NCBI GenBank assembly: GCA_014238425.1
Contig: JABABD010000015.1
Location: 87,678 to 151,677, forward strand
Direction of reading: 5' to 3'
Origin: Flavobacteriaceae bacterium
GTDB lineage: Bacteria > Bacteroidota > Bacteroidia > Flavobacteriales > Flavobacteriaceae
Length of the DNA stretch: 64,000 bases
Of the stretch, positions 17,583-27,400 are shown piece after piece. The notes beneath the pieces are model-generated. The model saw only the letters and a list, made by a program, of their open reading frames with translations, was not told the DNA's origin and did not search any database. How positions within the stretch are numbered: the first letter of the stretch is position 1; every line of letters begins with the position of its first letter. The position numbers were made by a program, and so were the translations under genes.

Positions 17583-18155
17583 TTAGTTAATTTTAGTTAC
17601 TTCGTCACTCCCGACAGTTACTTTGTAGCACTTTTTCAACCCTATTAATCCAAAACGTTCTCCATTCACTACTTCGTAATTTGCACGAATATTACCTGTT
17701 TGAGTCCAGAGGCGTTGACTTCCAACTTCTTTTCCGTTTACATAATTAAAATCCCTAAATATGTTTCCTGTTTTATACCATTCTCTTATACTACCATTAT
17801 ATTCTCCTTTGTCGTTAAAATGATAACTGAATTTTTGCCTTCCATTCTCCCACCAAGCTTTATGAATTCCTGATTTAAGTCCATCTCGGTAATTACGGTT
17901 AACGGCTAATAGTTCGTTAGCATACCATTGTTTATCATATCCATGCTTTTTACCATTCACATATTTTGCTTCAGATTTAAGGCTTCCATTTTCGTGATAT
18001 GAGACTAAGTTACCAGAAAATGGTGTTTTATTGTACAACAAAACACCATTCTCAAGCACTAGCATTCGATTGTCCAAGTCAACGGTTTCAAGCTCTTTAG
18101 TATTACAAGAAACCAAGGCCATGAGCAACAGAATAATTATATATAAAATTCTCAA
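17583..18155 (-). CDS. MORN-repeat (YwqK-type) lipoprotein
   Basis: A 190-residue lipoprotein with lipobox ALVSC and about five MORN-like beta-hairpins (YHENGSLKSEAKYVNGKKHG, WWENGRQKFSYHFND, WYKTGNIFRDFNYVNGKEVG and similar). The start is TTG at 18155. The TAA stop of the preceding YHYH gene abuts this TTG with no gap, and the next in-frame ATG would leave only six residues before the lipobox Cys. YwqK-like proteins are often called antitoxins, but no toxin gene is present. Translation is probably coupled to the YHYH gene. Confidence 0.75.
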   Translation of the reverse strand: MRILYIIILLLMALVSCNTKELETVDLDNRMLVLENGVLLYNKTPFSGNLVSYHENGSLKSEAKYVNGKKHGYDKQWYANELLAVNRNYRDGLKSGIHKAWWENGRQKFSYHFNDKGEYNGSIREWYKTGNIFRDFNYVNGKEVGSQRLWTQTGNIRANYEVVNGERFGLIGLKKCYKVTVGSDEVTKIN

Positions 18156-18932
18156 TTAATTACTTATATTTCCAGGAGTTCCATAAAACCCATTGCCATT
18201 AATATATGGATCTTCACTTGTTATATGATAATGATAAATACCATTTGGAAAATCTTCAGTAACACTTGTATGTCCATGATATTCATCCAAATCTGCGTTG
18301 GTAATACTTACCCCATTTTCTATTGGTCCATATACAGGAAAACCATCAGCAAGTAATCCAAGAAAAGCTTCTTCTCCAAACTCTGCTGTAAGCCAAGTTG
18401 GCTCTATATGATAATGATATGCTCCTTGTGGTTGTGGATGACCTAACCATTGATCAAAACTATCAATCTCATTGGTCAAAGCTTGATTATTCGGTCCAGC
18501 ATATTGATTATAAAATACAACGCCATTCAATGAAACTCCAATTGCACCTAAGGCTGTCGCTTCATGATTTGAAGCTTCAACTGGGTTCAATGGCATTGAG
18601 ATAGTTATATTTTGGGTTGCTATATCATTTGGGTTTTGATTAAAATTTGAATTTGTACCATTATAGGCTTCGTATAATGGATTATTAGTAGGCCAATAAG
18701 GGCTCGTATGATCAGGTAGGTTCTCGGTAGTGAATGTTACTGTATTTCCATTTACGGAATAAGATAATCCTGTACCATTGAACTTGGATAAAATAGGAGT
18801 GATATCATAATTTGTAGTGCTCACACCGTCATCATCCGTTGTAGAGGTATTGTTATTATTATCGCTAGAGCAAGCTATAAAGGCCATTATGCATAAGGCT
18901 AGCAGTAAGTTTATTTTTACTATGTGTTTCAT
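18156..18932 (-). CDS. YHYH-domain lipoprotein
   Basis: A 258-residue exported protein. I start it at the ATG ending at 18932, which begins a standard lipoprotein signal (KHIVKINLLLALCIMAFIAC) with lipobox Cys21. A longer in-frame start would add 13 residues before it. Two YHYH motifs lie at about residues 172 and 233, with LADGFPVYGP between them, as in the YHYH domain. The fold is predicted to be extracytoplasmic and the function is unknown; the His pairs suggest metal binding. It is followed without spacing by the MORN lipoprotein and then SCO, and preceded by a sulfatase. Confidence 0.82.
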   Translation of the reverse strand: MKHIVKINLLLALCIMAFIACSSDNNNNTSTTDDDGVSTTNYDITPILSKFNGTGLSYSVNGNTVTFTTENLPDHTSPYWPTNNPLYEAYNGTNSNFNQNPNDIATQNITISMPLNPVEASNHEATALGAIGVSLNGVVFYNQYAGPNNQALTNEIDSFDQWLGHPQPQGAYHYHIEPTWLTAEFGEEAFLGLLADGFPVYGPIENGVSITNADLDEYHGHTSVTEDFPNGIYHYHITSEDPYINGNGFYGTPGNISN

Positions 18933-19064
18933 GGTTTTTGGGTTAAATGTTTGTATTCTCTTGATCATCAATAAAAATTAATGTTTTTTTAAGTATTCAA
19001 TGATTTAGATGTCGTTAACAAAAAAAACTTGCGATGTATCAACGTTTTTTTGATAAAACCTCCA

Positions 19065-20390
19065 CTATTGGTGTATTTCCAACAGTTTAGAAACAAGCTC
19101 ATCTTTTGTAGCGCTATCCTCATCACTTAAAGGCAATTGATTAGCATTTAATAAATTGGGGTTTTCAAGTGGGTTATCGCTTAAGTCATATAAAGCTTCT
19201 GAGCCATCTTCAAAAACAATGTACTTGTGAGTGCTATTCCTAATAGTATAGTCCGAACCTATATCACGTCCTATTTCTGTATATGTATATTCCCTCAAAT
19301 TAGATGAATTAGAACTAATAAATAGTTCTTTAAAGCTTTTACTATCATTGATCTCTGTAGTACCTATGCCAGCTATATCAGCAATGGTAGCAAACAGATC
19401 AGTTGTATTGATAAGTGCGTCTTCTGTTTGACTCATTCTTGTGACATCTTTCCCAGCAATTATCATTGGTACATTAACGCCTCCTTGATAAACCGATCCT
19501 TTAGCCCTTTGAGAAGCGTACTCTTGAACAACTTGGTTAGGCGTACCATTATCTCCAATAAAAATAAAGACTGTGTTGTCTCTTTCTTCTTGAGTCATTG
19601 AATTAATAAGGCGACCCATTTCAGTATCCATGGCTTCTAACATAGCTAAATAATAAGGTAAAGGGTTTGCGTCAATACTGGCTTGGTCTGACGGTAAACT
19701 ACCTTGAAAGTGCAAATTATTTGGAGGTAAATGAAATGGCGTATGAGGAGCGTTATAAGCTAACCATAGAAACCAAGGTTGCGTTTGGTTGCCTACCCAA
19801 TCAATGGCCAGATCAGTAAACTTTGTAGTTGTATATTCGTTAGAAGATGTTGTTATTCCATTTTCAGTTAGATTCCAATTAGTATAAGACTGTACTCCTC
19901 CATTTATTAATCCAGCATAATAACCAACTCCCATGTCTATAGGGTGATTAGGATTACTCGATACATGCCATTTACCAATAACAGCATGTTTATAACTTGA
20001 AGAATTATTATCCAAATGTTTTTGTAAAGAAGTTTCAGAAATTGATAGGTCATCGCCTACCTTCAAAACATTAGTTCTAAAACCATACTTACCTGTTAAA
20101 ATGCTAGCCCTTGTGGGTGTGCATTCAGGGTACGACCACAAATTGTTAAACCGAATACCACCACTAATCATATTTTGTAAATTAGGCATATTGGGTTTAA
20201 TACTACCTATATTATATCCTGGCGTAGCATCCAACCCCATATCATCTGCAATGATCAGTAAAATATTTGGAGAATCCATATTTTGTGACATACCGTCGTC
20301 GCCAGAATCCACTGATTCAATGGCATCATCTGCACAAGAAAACGTGATAAGTAAAATTAGTAGGTAAACAGGTCTGATCTTGAGTATCAT
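19065..20390 (-). CDS. Type I sulfatase, lipoprotein (formylglycine-dependent)
   Basis: A 441-residue arylsulfatase-family lipoprotein with lipobox TFSC at Cys19. Metal-binding Asp-Asp lies at residues 49-50 (IIADDMG). The sulfatase signature CTPTRASILTG has the Cys90 that is converted to formylglycine, and a later metal site is seen in IFIGDNGTP. HAVIGKWH is also a sulfatase landmark. The substrate is a sulfate ester; marine flavobacteria use such enzymes on algal polysaccharides, but no polysaccharide locus genes are adjacent. It requires a maturation enzyme that is not in the window. It is upstream of, and separated by about 130 bp from, the YHYH gene. Confidence 0.88.
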   Translation of the reverse strand: MILKIRPVYLLILLITFSCADDAIESVDSGDDGMSQNMDSPNILLIIADDMGLDATPGYNIGSIKPNMPNLQNMISGGIRFNNLWSYPECTPTRASILTGKYGFRTNVLKVGDDLSISETSLQKHLDNNSSSYKHAVIGKWHVSSNPNHPIDMGVGYYAGLINGGVQSYTNWNLTENGITTSSNEYTTTKFTDLAIDWVGNQTQPWFLWLAYNAPHTPFHLPPNNLHFQGSLPSDQASIDANPLPYYLAMLEAMDTEMGRLINSMTQEERDNTVFIFIGDNGTPNQVVQEYASQRAKGSVYQGGVNVPMIIAGKDVTRMSQTEDALINTTDLFATIADIAGIGTTEINDSKSFKELFISSNSSNLREYTYTEIGRDIGSDYTIRNSTHKYIVFEDGSEALYDLSDNPLENPNLLNANQLPLSDEDSATKDELVSKLLEIHQ

Positions 20391-20461
20391 AATAGTTTTA
20401 AGTTTTAGTTTAGACTGGGGTCACTTCAAAAGGTTTAATCATTAAATAAAAAATCGAATTT

Positions 20462-20950
20462 TTAATGTCTTGGAGGTCCTTCTCCTCGTCTTGGTGGGCC
20501 ATCACCCCTTTTTCTGCCTCTATGCATTGCATCTCTAACAATTTTATTGAAGCGTTCTTTTTGCTTGTCGTTGCAAATCTCTTGAATGTTCTTTAAGTTT
20601 TTAAAGGTTTCTTTCTCCTTCTGTTGTTCTTTAATGCCTATCAAGCGAGTTATAGAATCTATCTCTTTATCTGAAATATTTGTTTCAGAAATTTTCTTAA
20701 ACAACTCTTCTTTTAAATCTTTAGTTTCGTTCAACAAACCCCTCATCACTTGACGATGTTCTTGATTTAATTCTTGAAATCTTTGCATTTGAGCTTCATC
20801 AAATTCTAACTGTTTCGCAATAAAATTTCCAGGTCCTTTTGGTCCTTTTCTACTTTTATCGCTAGATTTACCCAAATAATTGAACAAGAAAAATCCGTTG
20901 ACGACAATCAAGAATATTAGGAGTATGTACAGGAGTAAATTTTTCTTCAT
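20462..20950 (-). CDS. Spy-like periplasmic stress/metal sensor (ECF module 2)
   Basis: A 162-residue protein. The start is the ATG ending at 20950 (KKNLLLYILLIFLIVVNGFFLF), which gives an N-terminal membrane anchor. The longer open frame upstream overlaps the preceding gene in another frame. The mature part is helical, with the EFDEAQMQRFQELNQEHRQVMRGL segment and DKQKERFNKIV (LTxxQ-like). The tail is rich in Arg, Gly and Pro (HRGRKRGDGPPRRGEGPPRH), as in heavy-metal sensor proteins of the Spy/CpxP class. It is the last gene of the sigma-factor operon. Confidence 0.75.
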   Translation of the reverse strand: MKKNLLLYILLIFLIVVNGFFLFNYLGKSSDKSRKGPKGPGNFIAKQLEFDEAQMQRFQELNQEHRQVMRGLLNETKDLKEELFKKISETNISDKEIDSITRLIGIKEQQKEKETFKNLKNIQEICNDKQKERFNKIVRDAMHRGRKRGDGPPRRGEGPPRH

Positions 20951-20960
20951 ATCATTTTCT

Positions 20961-21278
20961 TTAATTGAATAATATTGTCTCTGTTTCTGTATCCGTTGAC
21001 AAACCAAACGTTTCAGCAAAATCGCCAACATTATCATTATAGCTAGACGAACTAAGTTGAGAAAATGCCATGACATTCAACAAAACAACACAAACCAATG
21101 TCGCTAACTGCATCTTTGGTGTAAACCACGACCAAACTGTATTCTGTTCTTCTTTTTCTGTAAACAGGCGTTGCATGGCTTTGTCTTTAAAAAAAGGAGA
21201 CACCTTCACCTCATTGATTCCATCAACAGTACCTAAAACCTTGTCTATTTTGCTTTGTATGTCTTTATTTGTTTCCAT
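20961..21278 (-). CDS. Small single-span membrane protein, candidate anti-sigma factor
   Basis: A 105-residue protein starting at the ATG ending at 21278 (METNKDIQ). The N-terminal half is a cytoplasmic helical segment (IDKVLGTVDGINEVKVSPFFKDKAMQRLF). It is followed by one membrane span (MQLATLVCVVLLNVMAF) and a short acidic Thr/Ser-rich tail. It lies between an ECF sigma gene and a Spy-like gene, the usual place of a short anti-sigma factor in flavobacterial modules. No zinc-binding anti-sigma motif is present, so the role is inferred from position. Confidence 0.65.
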   Translation of the reverse strand: METNKDIQSKIDKVLGTVDGINEVKVSPFFKDKAMQRLFTEKEEQNTVWSWFTPKMQLATLVCVVLLNVMAFSQLSSSSYNDNVGDFAETFGLSTDTETETILFN

Positions 21279-21318
21279 TGCGTAATTCTTTAGATGCAAT
21301 ATCTTTTAAAAACTTGCG

Positions 21319-21897
21319 TTAATTGTCGTTTTTATAAAAACTCTCTAATGACTTCTGCAAATTCTTTTTTGCTCTAAACATTAAAGACTCTACTGAAGAT
21401 ATACTTTTTTCAGTTATATCACTAACCTCCTGATAGCTTTTGCCATCTACTTTGTTTAAAGTAAACACCACTTTCTGTGCTTCAGGTAATTGATTAATAG
21501 CGTGAAATAATATTTGACTTGTTTCTTTATTCTCCAACACAATTCCTGGGTGATTGAACTCCGTAAAATAACTGGTTTTATCCAGAGGAATTTCATTCCC
21601 AATTAATGATTGCATGAACCCGAAACGTTTTTTCGTGTTTCGCTTCCTAATAAACTCCAAACATTTATTAGTTGTTATTCTATAAATCCACGTTGATAAC
21701 TTTGAATCGCCTTTAAATTTTTTAATCGAATTAAATACCTCAACAAACACTTCTTGAGCAATATCTTCCGCATCTTCTTTATTCGGGACAAACGATATAC
21801 AAGTAGCAAATACTTTTTGCTGAAAATCATCAATCAACTTGCTATAAGCTGATGATTCTCCATCTCTCAAATCATTTAAATAGTCGTTTTCTGCCAA
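21319..21897 (-). CDS. ECF RNA polymerase sigma factor (module 2)
   Basis: A 192-residue ECF sigma factor. Region 2 is NKEDAEDIAQEVFVEVFNSIKKFKGDSKLSTWIYRITTNKCLEFIR (about residues 39-84). Region 4 is LPEAQKVVFTLNKVDGKSYQEVSDITEKSISSVESLMFRAKKNL near residues 138-182. The start is TTG at 21897: an in-frame stop lies immediately upstream and no ATG occurs before region 2. It heads the operon with the small membrane protein and the Spy-like sensor, and is divergent from rsmB. Confidence 0.9.
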   Translation of the reverse strand: MAENDYLNDLRDGESSAYSKLIDDFQQKVFATCISFVPNKEDAEDIAQEVFVEVFNSIKKFKGDSKLSTWIYRITTNKCLEFIRKRNTKKRFGFMQSLIGNEIPLDKTSYFTEFNHPGIVLENKETSQILFHAINQLPEAQKVVFTLNKVDGKSYQEVSDITEKSISSVESLMFRAKKNLQKSLESFYKNDN

Positions 21898-21946
21898 TCA
21901 GTGGATTTAAGCGACAAATTAAGAAAAAAATTCAATCAATAAAGGT

Positions 21947-21954
21947 TACCTTTG
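21947..21954 (+). promoter_or_regulatory. Candidate -7 box of rsmB
   Basis: TACCTTTG matches TAnnTTTG and ends 17 bp before the rsmB ATG. It lies in the short divergent space shared with the module 2 sigma gene. Confidence 0.5.
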
Positions 21955-21971
21955 CGGCCTGAAATAATATC

Positions 21972-23186
21972 ATGCGACTACACAGGAATTTATGCTTTGC
22001 CGTTATTGACGGGTTGACTCTTATTTTTAACGAAGGCAAGTATGCAGACAAAGTTGTTCAACAATTACTAAAGCGAGACAAACGCTGGGGAAGTCGCGAC
22101 CGAGGTTTTGTTGCAGAAACAACATACGACATTGTACGTTGGAAGCGTCTCTACGCAGAAATTGCTGGTGTAAAAGAACCTTTTAATCGTGATGATCTTT
22201 GGCGTATTTTTGCGGTTTGGGCTGTTTTAAAAGGCATCAAGCTTCCAGATTGGAAATATTTTGAAGAGACACCAACAAGGCGTATTAAAGGGCGTTTTGA
22301 TGAGCTATCCAAAACAAGGAAAATTCGCGAATCAATACCAGATTGGATAGACGAATTATGTGAAAAAGAACTTGGCGAAAAAGTTTGGACAGCCGAAATT
22401 GCTGCACTTAATCAACAAGCTGATGTTATTTTGAGAGCAAACACTTTAAAAACTACAAAAGAGAAACTTCAAACTGAGCTTTTTGATATCGACATCGAAA
22501 CAGAATTTATCAAAAACTATCCATCGGCGTTAAAACTTGCAGAACGTGGTAATGTCTTTACAACGGAAGCTTTTAAAAACGGTTTTTTTGAAGTACAAGA
22601 CGCCTCATCACAACTTGTGGCAGAGTTTTTGGAAGTAGAACCGGGTATGCGTGTGGTTGATGCTTGCGCAGGTGCAGGCGGAAAAACGCTTCATTTAGCG
22701 GCTCTTATGGAAAACAAAGGACAAATAATCGCTTTAGATATTTACGATAACAAGCTCAAAGAGTTGAAACGTCGTGCACGTCGCAATGGCGCTCATAATA
22801 TTGAACCTAGACACATTGAGTCGACAAAAGTCATCAAAAAGCTATACGATAAAGCTGATCGTGTTTTAATTGACGCTCCATGCTCTGGGTTAGGAGTACT
22901 AAGACGTAATCCTGGTTCTAAATGGAATCTCGAACCAGAATTCTTAGAGCGCATTAAGAAAACCCAGCAAGATATATTGAGACAATACTCAAGAATGGTA
23001 AAAGCAGGTGGGAAATTGGTATATGCAACGTGCTCGATATTACCATCAGAAAATAAAGAACAAATTACCTCTTTTTTAACATCTGATGCTGGAAAAGATT
23101 TTACCTTTATAAAAGAGAAAAGTATTTTTGCCCACAAATCTGGATTTGACGGATTTTATATGGCATTATTAGAACGCAAAAAATAA
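21972..23186 (+). CDS. 16S rRNA m5C methyltransferase (RsmB/NOL1 family)
   Basis: A 404-residue NOL1/NOP2/Sun-type RNA cytosine-C5 methyltransferase. The N-terminal NusB-like helical domain (about residues 1-140) is followed by the SAM-dependent domain. SAM motif I is VVDACAGAGGKTLHLAALM near residue 225. The two catalytic cysteines lie in DAPCSGLGVLRRNP (motif IV) and YATCSILPSENKEQ (motif VI). The domain order is that of RsmB, which methylates C967 of 16S rRNA. The N-terminal domain diverges from E. coli RsmB, so the exact target base is inferred. Confidence 0.87.
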   Translation: MRLHRNLCFAVIDGLTLIFNEGKYADKVVQQLLKRDKRWGSRDRGFVAETTYDIVRWKRLYAEIAGVKEPFNRDDLWRIFAVWAVLKGIKLPDWKYFEETPTRRIKGRFDELSKTRKIRESIPDWIDELCEKELGEKVWTAEIAALNQQADVILRANTLKTTKEKLQTELFDIDIETEFIKNYPSALKLAERGNVFTTEAFKNGFFEVQDASSQLVAEFLEVEPGMRVVDACAGAGGKTLHLAALMENKGQIIALDIYDNKLKELKRRARRNGAHNIEPRHIESTKVIKKLYDKADRVLIDAPCSGLGVLRRNPGSKWNLEPEFLERIKKTQQDILRQYSRMVKAGGKLVYATCSILPSENKEQITSFLTSDAGKDFTFIKEKSIFAHKSGFDGFYMALLERKK

Positions 23187-23191
23187 GTCCA

Positions 23192-24313
23192 ATGAAACAC
23201 ATCTACTTTCTATTTTTTATTACAACTACTATAAGTTTTGGACAAATTCCTGGGAATTACTACGATTCGGCCACTGGATCAGGTTATACCCTAAAAACTC
23301 AACTAAAGGATATAATCTCAAATGGTCATGTGGATAGAGACTATGGTGATTTGTATACTGGCTATCAAACCACAGATAACGATAATTTTTTCGAAAATGA
23401 TAATTCTGTATTAGATATGTATTCCGAAAATCCATTAGCCATAGATCCTTATAATTTTGCTCATGACACCAACGGAGGCACCTCTCCAGGGCAGGCATGT
23501 GGTAATTTCACTTTTGAAAGTGATTGTTACAATAGAGAGCATATTTTCCCGCAAGGGTTTTTTGATCAAGAAAGACCTATGCGAACTGATATTCATCATG
23601 TGGTTCCTACAGATGGCAGAGTAAATGGATTTCGCAGTAATTTTCCATTCGGTTTAGTTGGCACAAACTTAATATCTCAAAGCAATATTTCTAATCCAAC
23701 TCAAAATGGGTCTAAATTAGGTAATTGCATTTCACCTGGTTATTCTGGAACGGTATTCGAACCAATTAATGAGTTCAAGGGAGATATTGCAAGAATGCTT
23801 TTATACTTTGCTGTTCGATATGAGGATAACTGGGATGATACCGGTTGGGATCCCCATACAGATATCAATAACCCTCTGAATGGAACCAGTGATCAATTTT
23901 ACGAAACTTGGTATATTAATCTTCTATATAGCTGGCATGTTCAAGACCCAGTTAGTACAAGAGAAACCACTAGAAATAATGCAGCCTATGATTATCAAGG
24001 TAATGCCAATCCATTTATAGACCATCCAGAATATGTTCAGTCTATATGGCAAAATGTGCTGTCTACAGATCAACCTACACTTCAAGAAAATATCACTATA
24101 TATCCAAATCCTGTATCTTCAGATTTGGTTTACTTTGGAACCAATTCTAGCTTAGAGATTAAAATATATAATGTTCTTGGCAAGATGGTAAGAAAATCTA
24201 GAACGAGCAATTCAAAAAATTATATTAATATATCTGGATTAAGAAAAGGCGTATATATTGTTAAAATGGAATCTTCAAGTGGAACGAGCACCAAGAAATT
24301 GATAAGACAGTAA
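23192..24313 (+). CDS. Secreted endonuclease I with type IX secretion sorting domain
   Basis: A 373-residue secreted nuclease. The signal peptide ends at SFGQ (about residue 18). The endonuclease I (EndA/NucM) core has CYNREHIFPQ and TDIHHVVPTDGRVNGFRSNFPFG at residues 112-154, with the catalytic His and Asn of the beta-beta-alpha-metal fold. The last 70 residues (ITIYPNPVSSDLVYF to the C-terminal Lys-Lys-Leu-Ile-Arg) are a type A T9SS sorting domain, so the enzyme is exported across the outer membrane or held on the surface. It starts 5 bp after rsmB and may use DNA as a nutrient source. Confidence 0.88.
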   Translation: MKHIYFLFFITTTISFGQIPGNYYDSATGSGYTLKTQLKDIISNGHVDRDYGDLYTGYQTTDNDNFFENDNSVLDMYSENPLAIDPYNFAHDTNGGTSPGQACGNFTFESDCYNREHIFPQGFFDQERPMRTDIHHVVPTDGRVNGFRSNFPFGLVGTNLISQSNISNPTQNGSKLGNCISPGYSGTVFEPINEFKGDIARMLLYFAVRYEDNWDDTGWDPHTDINNPLNGTSDQFYETWYINLLYSWHVQDPVSTRETTRNNAAYDYQGNANPFIDHPEYVQSIWQNVLSTDQPTLQENITIYPNPVSSDLVYFGTNSSLEIKIYNVLGKMVRKSRTSNSKNYINISGLRKGVYIVKMESSSGTSTKKLIRQ

Positions 24314-24319
24314 ATTTAA

Positions 24320-24346
24320 GAGTGACTCAAATGAGTCGTTCTTTTT
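24320..24346 (+). terminator. Intrinsic terminator after the endonuclease gene
   Basis: A 6-bp GACTCA/TGAGTC stem (24324-24329 with 24332-24337) is followed by a T-rich tract. The short loop and short stem make it a moderate candidate. Confidence 0.5.
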
Positions 24347-24417
24347 CATGTTTAAAACCTCGTGAATAACTCTAAAATTAAGAACGCATTTTAGTCGCTT
24401 ATAAGCATGAAATAAAT

Positions 24418-24425
24418 TAAATTTG
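24418..24425 (+). promoter_or_regulatory. Candidate -7 box of purL
   Basis: TAAATTTG matches TAnnTTTG. Transcription would begin near 24432, which places the in-frame TTG at 24423 upstream of the transcript and supports the ATG at 24459 as the purL start. Confidence 0.5.
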
Positions 24426-24458
24426 TGCTTTCAAAAAACACAACACAAACATAAGCTA

Positions 24459-27400
24459 ATGATTCATTTCTTCGGAAACCAAAACAGTAAAGTATTTGCT
24501 GTTCAAGCAACAAAAGAATTATCAACTGAAATCACTTCTAAACTCTCTTGGCTTTTTGCCAATCAATCAAAAATAAACGCTGCGTCTTTAGACGCTTTTT
24601 TTATTGGTCCTCGAGCAGCCATGATTACACCTTGGAGCACGAATGCTGTTGAAATTACCCAGAACATGGGTATTGAAGGAATTATTAGAATTGAAGAATT
24701 TAAGACTGTCCCAAAAGATTTCAAGGATTTTGACCCTATGATTTCTGAAAAGTTTGAAGGTTTAAATCAAGATTCATTTACAATCAATATTCAGCCTGAG
24801 GCTATTCTTAATATTGAAGATATAAAAGCTTATAACAAACAGGAAGGATTAGCATTAAACCATGAAGAAATAGAATACCTAGAAGGCGTTTCTAAGAAAA
24901 TAGGAAGACCTTTAACCGATTCTGAAGTATTTGGTTTTTCTCAGGTAAATTCAGAGCATTGTCGTCATAAAATATTCAATGGTTCTTTTGTTATTGATGG
25001 CATAGAAAAACCAACTTCTCTTTTTAAACTCATTAAAGAGACCTCAAAGCAACATCCAAACAATATTATTTCAGCGTACAAAGACAATGTCGCTTTTATA
25101 AAAGGTCCAAAAGTCGAGCAATTTGCACCTAAACGTGCAGATGTACCAGATTACTATACAACTCAAGAATTCGAATCTGTCATCTCTCTAAAAGCCGAAA
25201 CACATAATTTCCCAACAACTGTTGAACCTTTTAATGGCGCAGCTACTGGCTCAGGCGGAGAAATTCGTGATAGATTGGCTGGGGGAAAAGGGTCATTACC
25301 TTTGGCTGGAACAGCTGTTTATATGACGTCGTACTCCAGATTAGAACAAGACAGACCTTGGGAACAAAAATTTGAAGCTCGAGATTGGTTATATCAAACT
25401 CCAGTGGATATTCTTATAAAAGCTTCAAACGGAGCTTCCGATTTTGGGAATAAATTTGGCCAACCATTAATTTGTGGTTCTGTATTGACTTTCGAACACG
25501 AAGAAGATGCCAGGAAACTTGGTTTTGACAAAGTTATTATGCAGGCAGGCGGGATTGGTTATGGCAAATCGGATCAAGCTCTAAAAGACACTCCAAAAGA
25601 AGGTGATAAAATCGTTATACTTGGTGGTGAAAATTATAGAATAGGAATGGGTGGAGCTGCCGTTTCATCTGCAGATACAGGTGAATTTTCAACTGGTATC
25701 GAATTGAATGCTGTACAGCGATCTAACCCAGAAATGCAGAAACGAGCAGCTAATGCTGTTCGTGGTATGGTTGAAAGCGATAAGAACTATATTGTCTCAA
25801 TTCACGATCATGGCGCTGGAGGTCATTTGAATTGTCTATCTGAATTAGTTGAAGATACTGGCGGCAACATCAATTTAGACATGTTACCTGTTGGCGACCC
25901 AACACTTTCTGCAAAAGAAATCATTGGTAACGAATCTCAAGAACGTATGGGGCTAGTTATTTCGGAAAAACATCTCGACACGCTGAATAAAATTGCAGAA
26001 CGAGAACGTTCGCCAATGTATACTGTTGGGGATGTTACTGGAAACGACAGGTTTACTTTTGAAAGTAAATCTAAAGGAGACAAACCAATGGATTTGGCTT
26101 TAGAAGATATGTTTGGAAGTTCTCCAAAAACCATCATGACCGATAAAACCATCCAACGCCAATACGATGACGTATCATATAATTCTGATAATTTTTATGA
26201 TTATTTGGACCAAGTTCTTCAATTGGAAGCCGTGGCATGTAAAGATTGGCTAACAAACAAAGTAGATCGTTGCGTTGGCGGAAAAGTAGCCAAACAACAA
26301 TGTGCTGGATCACTGCAGTTACCGTTAAACAATGTTGGTGTTATGGCTTTAGATTACAAAGGCAGAGAAGGTATTGCGACCTCTATTGGGCACTCACCTA
26401 TTTCCGGGCTAATTGATCCAATGGCGGGAAGTAGAAATGCTATTACAGAGTCGCTAACTAATATTATTTGGGCGCCTTTAAAAGAAGGATTGAAAAGTGT
26501 TTCTTTATCTGCGAATTGGATGTGGCCATGTAATAATGAAGGGGAAGATGCTAGATTATACGAAGCTGTTGAGGCGATTTCAGAATTTGCTATTGATTTA
26601 GGCATCAATGTTCCGACAGGGAAGGATTCGCTTTCTATGAAGCAAAAATATCCAAATGAAGATGTTATTTCTCCAGGAACGGTTATTATTTCTGCTGCTG
26701 CAAATTGTAATGATATTACTAAAGTCGTTGAGCCCGTTTTAAAGAAAAATTCTGGAGATATTTACTATATTAATCTTTCTCAAGATGCGTATAAACTTGG
26801 AGGCAGTTCATTTGCTCAAATTAACAATAAAATAGGAAGTAACACACCAACGGTTAAAAGTGCTGACTACGTAAAAACAGTATTTAATACCATTCAACAA
26901 TTAATTAAAGATGGGCAAATTCTTGCCGGACACGATGTCGCTTCAGGAGGATTGATTACTACATTACTTGAATTATGCTTTTCAGAGACTGATCTTGGAG
27001 CTGAATTAGATATTACTGCTTTAAATCAGAAAGATTCATTTAAAGTTCTATTTGCTGAAAACTCAGGAATCGTTTTCCAAGCCAAAGATGCTTCAATAGA
27101 AACGGTATTAACTAATGCTAATATTGATTTTCATAATATTGGAAAAGTAACAGAAAGTGACACGCTAAGCGTGATTAATCAAAGTGAAGTATTCACGATG
27201 ACTGTTTCTCGTTTAAGAGATATGTGGTATAAAACCTCACTACTATTAGACAGGAAACAAACTGCCAATGGTTTAGCTGATGAGCGTTTTGCGAATTATA
27301 AAAACCAACCTCTACAATATACCTTTCCGAAATACTTTACGGGAAAACTAGAAGATATGATAAAGTTGTCAGGTCGAGCGCAGTCGAGACCTCTTGACAA

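Noticed and set aside
17583..18155. MORN/YwqK protein as an antitoxin of a toxin-antitoxin pair
   Set aside because: The name is common in databases, but no toxin is adjacent, and the protein is an exported lipoprotein in an operon with SCO.
20951..21076. Upstream extension of the Spy-like protein of module 2
   Set aside because: The extension lies in another frame of the preceding gene and destroys the clean membrane anchor that starts at 20950.
24423..24458. Upstream TTG start for purL
   Set aside because: It overlaps the -7 box, and the twelve extra residues do not match the family N-terminus.
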